This document shows positions 34,000 to 42,123 of a DNA stretch of 64,000 nucleotides, in pieces. This DNA comes from Halobacillus sp. Nhm2S1 (GTDB taxonomy: Bacteria > Bacillota > Bacilli > Bacillales > Halobacillaceae): NCBI RefSeq assembly GCF_019599545.1, contig NZ_JAIEZV010000005.1, positions 59,495 through 123,494 on the forward strand, read 5' to 3'. The first letter of the stretch is position 1; each line of letters opens with the position of its first letter. The position numbers and the translations under genes are program-made. Below the pieces are notes generated by a model. That model made no database searches, was not told the DNA's origin, and worked only from the letters and a program-made list of their open reading frames with translations.

Positions 34000-34039
34000 A
34001 TTTACTTAGCCCCCTAAACAAATAATAGTATAATACGAC

Positions 34040-34059
34040 TTCGCTTAGAAGTAAACGAA
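34040..34059 (-). promoter_or_regulatory. Palindromic operator over the marR-MATE promoter
   Basis: TTCGCTTAGAAGTAAACGAA is an imperfect 20-bp palindrome (TTCG-TTA and TAA-CGAA arms). On the minus strand it overlaps TTTACT and the 17-bp spacer before TATACT, the likely -35 and -10 of marR. Confidence 0.5.
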
Positions 34060-34187
34060 AGTGTTTCACTTCAAGGCAGGTATGTCAGACTTATGAACTT
34101 TCGACGTTTCCTCAAACTTTTTTCCAGCAAAGCTCACTCCCATCTGCTGCTTCATAGTAAAATAAAGGAAAAGAAGGGGTGGTCGTG

Positions 34188-35267
34188 ATGGTTCAAACAC
34201 TAAAAACGCATCCGAAGTCTTTCTATGGAGGAGTTCTGTTCATTGCAGCTCTACTGCTTTCAAATTTCTTTATTCAGAAAATGGAAGTGACGGGCCAAGT
34301 ACCGCCGCTTCTGGTATTGGCGACCGTCCTTGATATCCTGATCGTTCTTCCTGTCGTTCTATTCTTATTTGTACTCCGTAGAATGCCCACATTGTCCTTG
34401 CTTGCTCCCATCTGGCTTTTAGGTGCTGGTTTTGTACACTGGATTGTTCCCACCTATGCTAAAGAGCACCTCCAGTACATGAATGTTTCCATTATCCTCA
34501 TTGAGGCTGGTTTTATCCTCTTGGAACTTCTCCTTCTCGTTATTCTCATCAAGCATCTGAAAACGTGGAAGCATAACTTCAAAGCGACCATTCACACAAC
34601 TCCGCATTTGCTTTCAAGAATTTTCACAGCGAATCAGCAGACATTTGGGGGATACCCCAAGTTGGAACGGCTGATCGGAGTAATAGCCACAGATGCTTGT
34701 GCCATCCGCTATGCTTTTCTTCCACGTTTGGACCATAAGCTGGATGGTGATCATACCTTCAGTTACCACAAGAATAGTGAGTACTTCGGGGTTTTCCTGA
34801 TGCTGGTTCATGCGATGCTTATTGAAATCATTGCTGTCCACGTCATGCTCATGCAATACAGCCACACGGTTGCATGGATGGCGACCATTTTTGATTTTTA
34901 TGCTCTCGTTTTCCTGGTCGCTGACTATCAGGCCATTCGTAAAAGCCCTGTCGTCATTCAACATAACCATCTTCATTTTCAGAAAGGGCTTCGATTCCAT
35001 ATGTCTGTTCCGTTAGAAAAAGTAGCGGTGATTCGTCGGTTTGAGGGGGAAGTCTTGCCTGAGGACCGTCACTCCTTCAATATGACGCTTGCTGGACTCG
35101 AAAAGGTACCTCCGCAATTTGAAATACGATTGAGCGAAGCGGTTGATGGGTATCGTTTATTTGGTTTCAAACGTAAAGTGATGAAAATATTCCTGACTGT
35201 CGATGAACCGGAAAGGTTTTTACAAACATTAAATGAAGAGCGACTGGTTTCAAAGAAGGACATTTAG
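34188..35267 (+). CDS. Polytopic membrane protein of unknown function
   Basis: A 359-residue protein with seven or so hydrophobic segments in the first 260 residues (VLFIAALLLSNFFI, TVLDILIVLPVVLFLFVL, LLAPIWLLGAGFVHWIV, and others) and a ~100-residue C-terminal cytosolic part ending LVSKKDI. I do not recognise a functional family; similar Bacillus proteins carry dubious carotene-oxygenase labels. ATG 34188 is used (AAGGGG 8 bp upstream). A lipid kinase gene follows after 31 bp, perhaps in one operon. Confidence 0.75.
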   Translation: MVQTLKTHPKSFYGGVLFIAALLLSNFFIQKMEVTGQVPPLLVLATVLDILIVLPVVLFLFVLRRMPTLSLLAPIWLLGAGFVHWIVPTYAKEHLQYMNVSIILIEAGFILLELLLLVILIKHLKTWKHNFKATIHTTPHLLSRIFTANQQTFGGYPKLERLIGVIATDACAIRYAFLPRLDHKLDGDHTFSYHKNSEYFGVFLMLVHAMLIEIIAVHVMLMQYSHTVAWMATIFDFYALVFLVADYQAIRKSPVVIQHNHLHFQKGLRFHMSVPLEKVAVIRRFEGEVLPEDRHSFNMTLAGLEKVPPQFEIRLSEAVDGYRLFGFKRKVMKIFLTVDEPERFLQTLNEERLVSKKDI

Positions 35268-35298
35268 TCAATTATGATAAGAGGAAGGAAGGGATTCT

Positions 35299-36222
35299 AT
35301 GCCTCGTTATCATAGTGGAATCTTTATATATAATGGAAAAAAGGACGAAGCAGAGTTAGAAACAGCTCTTTCACAAGTATTGCCGGTGTTAAGTAAAGAA
35401 GTGAAAGAGTTAAAGGTCATCCAAACGTTATCATTGGAAGATTTATATGAAAACTGTCGGCATTACGGTCCAGAGGTAGAAGTCTTTTTCATCTTCGGAG
35501 GAGACGGAACCTTGCACGAAGTCGTCAATTGCCTTGCACCGATGGAAAAACGTCCGGTGCTCGGTGTGCTGCCAGGTGGAACGTGCAATGATTTCAGCCG
35601 GGTTTTGGACACACCTCAGCGGCTTAGGCAAGCGGCTGCATCCATCATTGAAGGGGAAGAGGTTTCTGTGGATGCAGGGAGGACCGAGGACGATTATTTC
35701 ATTAACTTCTGGGGCATCGGACTAGTGACACAAACTTCTTTTAACATCGACGAAAATCAAAAAAACCGGTTCGGTGTACTCAGCTATTTCATGAGTGCAC
35801 TGAAAACGATGAATCAGGCAACCCCATTCCGGTTCAAACTGACCGTAGATGATGAAGAGGTCGATGGAGAGGCGGTAATGATTCTTGTCATGAATGGCCA
35901 ATTCATAGGTACAAGACGCCTTCCTGTCCCAACGATCGACTTGCAGGATGGGAAGTTTGACATTCTGGTTGTGAAAAATTCCAACCTTACGTTATTCAGG
36001 GAACTCATGACGATGGGACGACCGCAGACGGATCAGAGTGAATTCCAGGAGCTGTCCCACTACCAGGGAGAGAAGGTGAACATCGATGTTGAATTTAAGC
36101 AGGATGTGGACATGGATGGGGAAATCAAAGGGAAGACACCGGAAAAATTGGAAGTCCTCCCGGGACATTTCACCTTCTTAAGTGGAGGACCGAACGCGCT
36201 GCATAATATGGATAACCCTTAA
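35299..36222 (+). CDS. Second DagK/YegS-family lipid kinase
   Basis: A 307-residue lipid kinase with FFIFGGDGTLHEVVNCL, GVLPGGTCNDFSRVL and VDMDGEIKGKTPEKLEVLP. It differs from the paralogue at 5897 in its N-terminus (HSGIFIYNGKKDEAE, with a degenerate NP-x-S-G loop) and is closer to the BmrU/YtlR-type proteins. Diacylglycerol or another lipid alcohol is the likely substrate. It may be co-transcribed with the membrane protein upstream. Confidence 0.85.
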   Translation: MPRYHSGIFIYNGKKDEAELETALSQVLPVLSKEVKELKVIQTLSLEDLYENCRHYGPEVEVFFIFGGDGTLHEVVNCLAPMEKRPVLGVLPGGTCNDFSRVLDTPQRLRQAAASIIEGEEVSVDAGRTEDDYFINFWGIGLVTQTSFNIDENQKNRFGVLSYFMSALKTMNQATPFRFKLTVDDEEVDGEAVMILVMNGQFIGTRRLPVPTIDLQDGKFDILVVKNSNLTLFRELMTMGRPQTDQSEFQELSHYQGEKVNIDVEFKQDVDMDGEIKGKTPEKLEVLPGHFTFLSGGPNALHNMDNP

Positions 36223-36253
36223 GGAAACCGAGAATTTGCGGAAAAGGGATGGT

Positions 36254-36283
36254 TTGACAGTTAGAATTTGTTAAACTTATACT
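36254..36283 (+). promoter_or_regulatory. Sigma-A promoter of second marR gene
   Basis: TTGACA (36254-36259), 18-bp spacer, TATACT (36278-36283). Confidence 0.75.
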
Positions 36284-36316
36284 ATCTTTATCTTTTGTAA
36301 AGGATGGGCGAACGTG

Positions 36317-36781
36317 ATGAACGAACAAGAACTATACCGCAAGAAAAAACAAGATCCTTCGCTGAAGCTTTTTGTCGTATTGACCAAAGCTCAGCGCACC
36401 ATCGCAGATTTAGTGAAGGATGATATCCAACGATATGAATTGAACCCGACAGAATTCGGAGTGCTTGAGCTTCTGTATCACCAGGGAGATCAGCCGCTGC
36501 AGAAGATCGGCGAGAAAATTCTGCTTGCAAGCGGAAGTATCACTTATGTGGTGGATAAGCTTGAGAAAAAGGAATACTTGAAACGCGTGCCTTGTCCAAA
36601 CGACCGACGCATCACATTTGCGTCCATTACGGAAAAAGGACGGGACCTGTTGAACGGCATCTTCCCTGACCATTGGAAAGAGATTGAATCAATCATGGAT
36701 GGGCTGACGGATGACGAGAAGCAGGATGCGATCGATCTATTGAAGAAACTTGGGAAGGCTGCCGATTCTAAAAAAGAGTAG
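36317..36781 (+). CDS. MarR-family transcriptional regulator
   Basis: A 154-residue winged-helix regulator: LTKAQRTIADLVKDDIQRYE dimer helix, LLYHQGDQPLQKIGEKILLA, recognition segment GSITYVVDKLEKKEYLKRVP and wing PNDRRITFASITEKGRDLL. ATG 36317 is used, with AAAGGATGG upstream. It resembles the OhrR/MhqR subgroup lengthwise but lacks OhrR's N-terminal reactive Cys, so it is unlikely to be the partner of ohr. The target is not evident; the ABC-F unit follows. Confidence 0.88.
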   Translation: MNEQELYRKKKQDPSLKLFVVLTKAQRTIADLVKDDIQRYELNPTEFGVLELLYHQGDQPLQKIGEKILLASGSITYVVDKLEKKEYLKRVPCPNDRRITFASITEKGRDLLNGIFPDHWKEIESIMDGLTDDEKQDAIDLLKKLGKAADSKKE

Positions 36782-36841
36782 CCAATTTTCTGACGATCCG
36801 TTATAATAGGAATAATTCTAAGGACAAAGGAGGGTATGAAG

Positions 36842-36949
36842 ATGCTGCAGATGCACGTGCTTGACTACCAAATCAACTATGTACGCCGTGCGATTATTCA
36901 CAATTCAGCTGTCAACGGGACACGTATGTCCAAAATGGCATCTGAATAG
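36842..36949 (+). CDS. Leader peptide of the ABC-F gene
   Basis: A 35-codon reading frame starts at ATG 36842, eight bases after AAAGGAGG, downstream of a TATAAT at 36802-36807. The peptide starts MLQMHVLDYQINYVRRAII and ends MSKMASE. It is followed by an intrinsic terminator and then the ABC-F gene, the arrangement of translation-attenuated antibiotic-resistance genes: stalling of ribosomes here would prevent terminator formation. An ATG at 36836 is too close to the ribosome binding site. Confidence 0.6.
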   Translation: MLQMHVLDYQINYVRRAIIHNSAVNGTRMSKMASE

Positions 36950-36990
36950 TGAAACAATGTAGCGTCTCATACCTGATTATTCACAGATAA

Positions 36991-37022
36991 AGTCAGAGGT
37001 AACGGGACCTCTGGCTTTTTTT
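36991..37022 (+). terminator. Attenuator between leader peptide and ABC-F gene
   Basis: AGTCAGAGGT pairs with ACCTCTGGCT (one G-T pair) over AACGGG, followed by T7. It lies 34 bp before the ABC-F start, so it must be read through for expression. Confidence 0.85.
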
Positions 37023-37055
37023 GTGTCTTCAAAAAGTCTTTAGGAGGAATTTTCA

Positions 37056-38918
37056 ATGATCATTACATTAAAGAATCTATATAAAATTGTCGGTGGCGAA
37101 GTATTATTTGAAGCTTTGAATATGGAGATCAAATCTGGTCAGCGTGTCGGGCTTGTCGGTCGTAATGGCAGCGGAAAATCGACCCTTTTCCGAATCATCA
37201 CCAAAGAGGAATCGTTGGATGGTGGTGATCTTTTCATTCAAAAGGGAGCCACCATCGGTTATTTGAAGCAGATTCCAGAGGATTGGACGGGAACGGGAAG
37301 AGCGTACTTACAGCTTGCCTTTACCGAGCTCGTCTCTTTGGCAGAGCAGATGAAAGAACTGGAAGAGGATATGATAGATCCTCAAAAGATGGAAAAAGCC
37401 ATCGCCGCCTATGGAGAGATACAGGAGCGTTTCACTCAGCGTGGTGGATACGAAATGGATGCCTCTATTAAGCAGGTGGCGAACGGGTTGAAGATCCATC
37501 ACTTACTGGACCAGCCATTTTTCAGTTTGAGCGGTGGGGAAAAAACAAAACTTGGTCTTGCCAAGTTGTTGCTGGAAGACCCTGATGTTCTTTTGCTTGA
37601 TGAACCGACGAACCATTTGGATTTACAGGCGATCGAATGGCTGGAAGCTTATTTGCAATCCTACGACGGTACCATTTGTGTCATCTCCCATGACCGTGCA
37701 TTCCTTGATCACGTCGTTACAGACATTATGGATCTGGAATCCGGAGAAATTGAGATGTACAAAGGCAACTACACCGCTTTTGAAAAACAAAAAGAAGAGA
37801 AACTGCTCGCTGAATTTCATCAGTATGAAGAACAGCAGAAGAAAATTAAAAAAATGAAAGAGGCCATAAGACGGTTGAGGCAATGGGCGAATGAAGCCAC
37901 TCCACCGAACCCTAAACTCTTCAAAAAAGCGAAAAGCATGGAGAAAGCGTTAGAACGGATGGAAAAGATCGACAAGCCAATAATGGACCCGAAAAAAATG
38001 AATCTATCGCTTGAAGCAGATGGGCGGACAGGGAAAGATGTGTACACGATTGAATCGCTGGAGAAACAGTACGGCAGTGAAATGGTTTTGGACGGTGTTG
38101 ACCTTCACGTCCGTTATCAGGACCGAATCGCAATTGTCGGGGCCAACGGTAGTGGGAAATCCACACTTTTAAGAATGTTATTGGAAAAAGAAACACCGAG
38201 CGCTGGAACAATAAAAAGGGCGCCTTCCATTAAAGTGGGATACCTTCCACAAAACCCTTTGCAGGGAGCGGACCGCGACCAGCGGATGATCGACCACTTT
38301 CGGGATCACATCCGGGTGACCGAAGGAGAAGCCCGGCACAGGCTTGCGGGCTTCATGTTTTATGGATACGACGTCTTCCGGAAAATCCGCCACTTGAGCG
38401 GAGGGGAACAGATGCGTTTGAAGCTGGCCATCTTTATGCATCAGGATATTCAGGTCCTGATCCTGGATGAACCGACCAACCATCTCGATGTGGAGTCGCA
38501 GGAAGTTCTTGAAGAGGCCCTCAATCAATTTAAAGGAACGATGATCGGGGTTTCCCACGATCGGCATTTTCTGGACCAGTGTTTCACCCACACGGCTTTT
38601 CTTGTGGATGGAAAACTTCACCGGTATATCGGTACGTATGAAGAAACGAAAAAACATTGGCACGCCCTTTTAGAAACGCAGGCAGAAGAGCAGGTGGTAA
38701 AACGTGAAAAAACAGCCATGCCAGAAACTCCGGTGAAAGAAGAACCGGCCATTGATTGGGAGAGGGAAATCGCTCGTCTCGAACAAGAGATCGCGACCAT
38801 CGATCAAAAAATGCAGGACGGTGATGATGTAGAAGAGTTAATGAAACTCCAACATCATAAAGATGAATTGGAAAATAACTTAGAATCTCTTTATGAAAAT
38901 TGGATGGAAGCGCAATGA
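37056..38918 (+). CDS. ABC-F family ATPase (ribosome-associated, antibiotic-resistance type)
   Basis: A 620-residue soluble protein with two ATPase domains and no membrane part. Domain 1: GRNGSGKST, FSLSGGEKTKLGLAKLL, LLLDEPTNHLD. Inter-domain linker of two helices (~240-315) with RRLRQWANEATPPNPKLFKK. Domain 2: GANGSGKST, HLSGGEQMRLKLAIFM, LILDEPTNHLD. A charged C-terminal coiled coil (~560-620) follows. ABC-F proteins bind the ribosomal E site and relieve stalling or dislodge antibiotics. The leader peptide plus attenuator favours a resistance role over a housekeeping one. Confidence 0.9.
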   Translation: MIITLKNLYKIVGGEVLFEALNMEIKSGQRVGLVGRNGSGKSTLFRIITKEESLDGGDLFIQKGATIGYLKQIPEDWTGTGRAYLQLAFTELVSLAEQMKELEEDMIDPQKMEKAIAAYGEIQERFTQRGGYEMDASIKQVANGLKIHHLLDQPFFSLSGGEKTKLGLAKLLLEDPDVLLLDEPTNHLDLQAIEWLEAYLQSYDGTICVISHDRAFLDHVVTDIMDLESGEIEMYKGNYTAFEKQKEEKLLAEFHQYEEQQKKIKKMKEAIRRLRQWANEATPPNPKLFKKAKSMEKALERMEKIDKPIMDPKKMNLSLEADGRTGKDVYTIESLEKQYGSEMVLDGVDLHVRYQDRIAIVGANGSGKSTLLRMLLEKETPSAGTIKRAPSIKVGYLPQNPLQGADRDQRMIDHFRDHIRVTEGEARHRLAGFMFYGYDVFRKIRHLSGGEQMRLKLAIFMHQDIQVLILDEPTNHLDVESQEVLEEALNQFKGTMIGVSHDRHFLDQCFTHTAFLVDGKLHRYIGTYEETKKHWHALLETQAEEQVVKREKTAMPETPVKEEPAIDWEREIARLEQEIATIDQKMQDGDDVEELMKLQHHKDELENNLESLYENWMEAQ

Positions 38919-38936
38919 TCATCGGTACACTCTAAG

Positions 38937-38974
38937 AAAAGGGTAGGAAACATAAAAGTTTCCTACCCTTTTTG
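38937..38974. terminator. Bidirectional terminator
   Basis: AAAAGGGTAGGAAAC pairs with GTTTCCTACCCTTTT over ATAAAA, serving the ABC-F gene and the facing reductase gene. Confidence 0.92.
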
Positions 38975-39009
38975 TTGTTTGTCATCAGCATGAATGATCA
39001 TGGACCCAT

Positions 39010-40107
39010 TCAAAAAATGGAAACGTGTTTAGATGGATCGTCTCTTTTCTCCCGGTAATAGTCGACAAGGGCGTCGGTGTAGGAGAAGAAATCAGGACAA
39101 AAGATGTTTGAGGCAGACAAATCCATTTCTGCCTGACGGTTGTCATAGTCTGCGCTACAGAGGAAATAATCAAGAGCTTCCCTTTGAATGCCTAAAACTT
39201 TTCGTAATGGACGAACCTTCAAGGATTGGTTGGCGAGACCCAGCGGTAAGGATAAACGAGGGTGTTTGTCTGCATACACATAACTGAGCTGCTCATAGAT
39301 TTCTTTGGCTGTGTAAGGATTGGGGTCTGTGAGATGATACGTCTTTCCACTGCTTGCAGGATGATGGGCAAGGTAGTTTGTCGCTTGGATCACATAATCC
39401 TGAGGCACCAGGTTGACTCGGGCTATTCCTTTTCCGAAATAAGGAAGAACCGGAAGCCTTCTTAAGGCCTCCACTAAATTCAAGATAAAATAAGGACCGT
39501 CGAATTTTGCGGTTGCCCCCGATTTAGTATGACCGACCACGATGCCCGGACGGATAATGGTTGTCGGAATCTCTTTACACATTCGATGAACGAGATTTTC
39601 TGCCTCATGTTTGGTGTATTCATAATGATTCTTGAAACCTTTCTCATGGGCGAGGTCCGTTTCGTAAACGGTTCCTTCCCGTTTTCCTGAAACGTAGGCG
39701 GTGCTGAAATAAATATAACGTTCCAAATGAAGGCATTGGGAAAGCCATCGATTCACTTCTCTTGTTCCTTGGACGTTGACTTTCCATGCAGGCATAAGAG
39801 GGACGGCCAAATCATAAAGAGCAGCAAGGTGGAAGACGTGGGTTACCTCTTGTGCTAATTGCAGGGATGCCGCGGATGAGAGTCCCAATTCTTCCTGAGT
39901 AATGTCCCCTTGGACAAGTTCGATTTTTCCTGTATTCACCTTATGGTCTTTTTTCCATGTTTCTATCTGTTTTGCTGCTTGCTTTTCCATAGAGGGAAGG
40001 TGAAGGAGATAGATTTTCTCTATGGAGTTCCAGTTTCTAAAAAGATCTTCGATCAAGGCTGTAGCTAAATAACCTGGAAAACCAGTAAACAAATACGTGT
40101 TGGACAT
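39010..40107 (-). CDS. Extended SDR, thioester-reductase / fatty acyl-CoA reductase-like
   Basis: A 365-residue NAD(P)-binding protein: glycine-rich TGFPGYLATALIEDL at the N-terminus, HLAALYDLAVPL, catalytic Tyr-Lys as YEYTKHEAENLV, TTIIRPGIVVGHTKSG and NLVPQDYVIQA. The pattern is that of the NAD_binding_4 (male-sterility) domain, which reduces acyl thioesters to aldehydes or alcohols. No carrier-protein domain is attached. It is divergent from another reductase gene. Substrate unknown. Confidence 0.82.
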   Translation of the reverse strand: MSNTYLFTGFPGYLATALIEDLFRNWNSIEKIYLLHLPSMEKQAAKQIETWKKDHKVNTGKIELVQGDITQEELGLSSAASLQLAQEVTHVFHLAALYDLAVPLMPAWKVNVQGTREVNRWLSQCLHLERYIYFSTAYVSGKREGTVYETDLAHEKGFKNHYEYTKHEAENLVHRMCKEIPTTIIRPGIVVGHTKSGATAKFDGPYFILNLVEALRRLPVLPYFGKGIARVNLVPQDYVIQATNYLAHHPASSGKTYHLTDPNPYTAKEIYEQLSYVYADKHPRLSLPLGLANQSLKVRPLRKVLGIQREALDYFLCSADYDNRQAEMDLSASNIFCPDFFSYTDALVDYYREKRDDPSKHVSIF

Positions 40108-40185
40108 AACTAATTCGCCTCCGTCATCTGTTTGTTTATCTTTTCGTGATTGCTCGTTAGACTTCCTTCTTTTGCCTATCGACTT

Positions 40186-40210
40186 GTTTAATGTAAGAAA
40201 GGAGGGGAAA
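40186..40210 (+). promoter_or_regulatory. Sigma-B-type promoter of SDR gene
   Basis: GTTTAA (40186-40191), 13-bp spacer, GGGAAA (40205-40210), 39 bp before the ATG. The -35 is a perfect match. Confidence 0.72.
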
Positions 40211-40249
40211 GTAAAGAATAGTCACACAGATATTTTGGGAGGTTATTAA

Positions 40250-40870
40250 ATGAAAGTTCTTGTTATTGGAGCCAATGGAAAAGTAGGAAAACATATTGTC
40301 GATAAACTCGTAGATACCGAACACACTCCCTATGCGATGGTCCGTAAGAAGGATCAAATTCCACAATTCGAAGAGAAAGGCGTAGAAGCCATACATGCAG
40401 ACCTGATGAGAGACTTTGAACATGCTTTCAAAGGAATGGATGCCGTCATCTTCGCAGCAGGATCCGGCCCTGATACAGGCGCGGATATGACGATCGTCAT
40501 CGACCAGGAAGGGGCGATTAAAGCGGCGGAACATGCCGAAGCCAATGGGGTGCAGCGGTACATGATGTTGAGTTCCATCGGAGCAGACCGCGCAGAAGAA
40601 GCGCCTGACGATTTCAAATTTTATCTTTATGCCAAGCGCAGAGCTGATGAATACTTGAAAAGTACCGGATTGGATTACACCATCGTCCGTCCCGGCAGTC
40701 TGACTAACGATGCAGGCACAGGCAAGGTGACACTGCAGGAACGTACAGAACAGGGAGAAATTCCGAGAGAAGATGTGGCCGCCACACTTGTTCATCTTCT
40801 TTCCGTGGAAGATTCCATTCACCAAAGCTACGATCTGATCAGTGGCGAAACACCAATTGAAGAACTATAA
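40250..40870 (+). CDS. Atypical SDR, NAD(P)-binding (YhfK/YwnB type)
   Basis: A 206-residue Rossmann protein beginning MKVLVIGANGKVGKHIVDKL, with DAVIFAAGSGPDTGADMT, MMLSSIGADRAEE, KRRADEYLKSTGLDYTIVRPG and LLSVEDSIHQSYDLISGETP. It belongs to the atypical NmrA/YhfK group, which may sense or reduce with NAD(P)H. ATG preceded by TGGGAGG. A sigma-B-like promoter and own terminator make it a monocistronic general-stress gene by inference. Confidence 0.87.
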   Translation: MKVLVIGANGKVGKHIVDKLVDTEHTPYAMVRKKDQIPQFEEKGVEAIHADLMRDFEHAFKGMDAVIFAAGSGPDTGADMTIVIDQEGAIKAAEHAEANGVQRYMMLSSIGADRAEEAPDDFKFYLYAKRRADEYLKSTGLDYTIVRPGSLTNDAGTGKVTLQERTEQGEIPREDVAATLVHLLSVEDSIHQSYDLISGETPIEEL

Positions 40871-40900
40871 AAAGAAGGAGCCTCGGGCTCCTTCTTTTTT
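40871..40900 (+). terminator. Terminator after SDR gene
   Basis: AAAGAAGGAGCC pairs with GGCTCCTTCTTT over TCG, followed by TTT. Confidence 0.9.
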
Positions 40901-40995
40901 GGTCGGTTATTAAAGCGGGAGCGTTTATGTAAAAGGGATGTGATGAAAATGACAGAACGGTGACGAAAAATGAGCGGATTTTAATGAGAAAATAG

Positions 40996-41020
40996 GTTTA
41001 GCTGTTATGAAAACGGGTAT
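40996..41020 (+). promoter_or_regulatory. Sigma-B-type promoter of glutaredoxin gene
   Basis: GTTTAG (40996-41001), 13-bp spacer, GGGTAT (41015-41020), 45 bp before the TTG start. Confidence 0.72.
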
Positions 41021-41064
41021 AAAATTTCTAGGCAGAATTGCAAAAGACACAAGGAGGGGGAGCT

Positions 41065-41346
41065 TTGGGTAACCCGGAAGTGATCGTGTACACCAGTCGG
41101 AACTGTCACTATTGTGAAAAAGTACTAGGAACATTAGAAGATTGGGAAGTTGATTATGAAGAGCGGAATGTATCTGAGAACCGTGACCATTTCAGAGAAC
41201 TACAAAGAAACAACATTTACGGTACACCCGCTGTATTTATAGATGGAGAAAAGATTCTCGGTTATCAAGAACGTAAAATGAAACAAAAGCTGAGAATAAA
41301 AGAAAACCCTCAGTATATTAGGACTGACTCCATGAACTTTTCCTAA
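41065..41346 (+). CDS. Glutaredoxin-family protein
   Basis: A 93-residue thioredoxin-fold protein with CxxC as C14-H-Y-C17, beta strand EVIVYTS before it, cis-Pro motif YGTPAVFIDGEKILGY and a C-terminal extension of about 15 residues. It resembles NrdH/YruB-type redoxins that take electrons from thioredoxin reductase or bacillithiol. TTG 41065, seven bases after GGAGG, is the likely start; an in-frame TTG at 41038 has no site. Sigma-B-like promoter upstream. Confidence 0.85.
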   Translation: MGNPEVIVYTSRNCHYCEKVLGTLEDWEVDYEERNVSENRDHFRELQRNNIYGTPAVFIDGEKILGYQERKMKQKLRIKENPQYIRTDSMNFS

Positions 41347-41355
41347 ATGGTTTCG

Positions 41356-41384
41356 ACAAGTGATGATCATCACTTGTTTTTTTT
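41356..41384 (+). terminator. Terminator after glutaredoxin gene
   Basis: ACAAGTGATG and CATCACTTGT form a nearly loop-free palindrome with a T8 tail. Confidence 0.85.
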
Positions 41385-41484
41385 GTCCAAAAGCATCAAT
41401 AAGTGAGGGAACCCTCGCTTTCGTTTCACTTTTTCATGTGCTTTTTCATAGGCTGAAGTATCATATGTTAAAGGTGGAACATTC

Positions 41485-41871
41485 ATGTACCCATATAATC
41501 CTTACTATTATTACAACAATGGCTGGTACCGTTATCCAACCAGTCTTCCTTACGATCAGATGAATTATCAGCAAATGCCCAATAATCAGGGGAACGTTTG
41601 GGGTTATTCCCCGTACAATCAAGCGGTGTATGGTTTTCAGAATCCCTATATGAATAGTTACGACTATACAGGTTATACTGAGACCGGGAATCAGAATTCT
41701 TCATTCAATGTCGGGAACATGTCCAAAGGTGTCATGAGTTATTTCCAAAAAGAAGACGGCCAGATCGACTTCGATAAAATGATGTCGACCACGGGTCAAG
41801 TCGTAAAGACCGTAAAGGATGTCAGTCCAATTGTTAAAGGGATTGGTACATTCGTTAAAGGAATCAAGTAA
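41485..41871 (+). CDS. yppG: YppG-family protein (tyrosine-rich, spore-coat type)
   Basis: A 128-residue protein with a Tyr/Asn/Pro/Gln-rich N-terminal half (MYPYNPYYYYNNGWYRYP) and a conserved C-terminal YppG segment, VMSYFQKEDGQIDFDKMMST then VGIG-like PIVKGIGTFVKGIK. YppG of B. subtilis is a minor spore coat protein, which fits the coat-like composition. ATG preceded by AAAGGTGG. Single gene with its own terminator. Confidence 0.82.
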   Translation: MYPYNPYYYYNNGWYRYPTSLPYDQMNYQQMPNNQGNVWGYSPYNQAVYGFQNPYMNSYDYTGYTETGNQNSSFNVGNMSKGVMSYFQKEDGQIDFDKMMSTTGQVVKTVKDVSPIVKGIGTFVKGIK

Positions 41872-41873
41872 AC

Positions 41874-41899
41874 CGCGCGCTATTCATTTAGCGCGCATT
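41874..41899 (+). terminator. Terminator after yppG
   Basis: GCGCGCTA pairs with TAGCGCGC over TTCATT, followed by ATTTTC. Confidence 0.85.
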
Positions 41900-42123
41900 T
41901 TCTTTAGACTATGATTTCCTATTCCTGAGTGAATGCGTACCAAAGGGGACATGGGAAATACTGTTTTGATTCTTGAACATCTTCTTTTTTTGAGGCGTTC
42001 TCTGTATAGGTGTAAAAAGAATACTAGGTCTAGATGATAAATTTTACTGGGATAAAAGTGGAAATTGATTGTGTTATAATGTTTCGCATAACGAAATAAA
42101 TGATCGGGTGGAGGCGTAGGAAC

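Noticed and set aside
40157..40825. Minus-strand 222-codon frame
   Set aside because: Antisense shadow of the SDR gene at 40250-40870, which has clear family motifs and signals.
41469..41478. CATATGTTA resembling a sigma-K -10 before yppG
   Set aside because: It overlaps the ribosome binding site, leaving no room for a transcription start, and has no matching -35.
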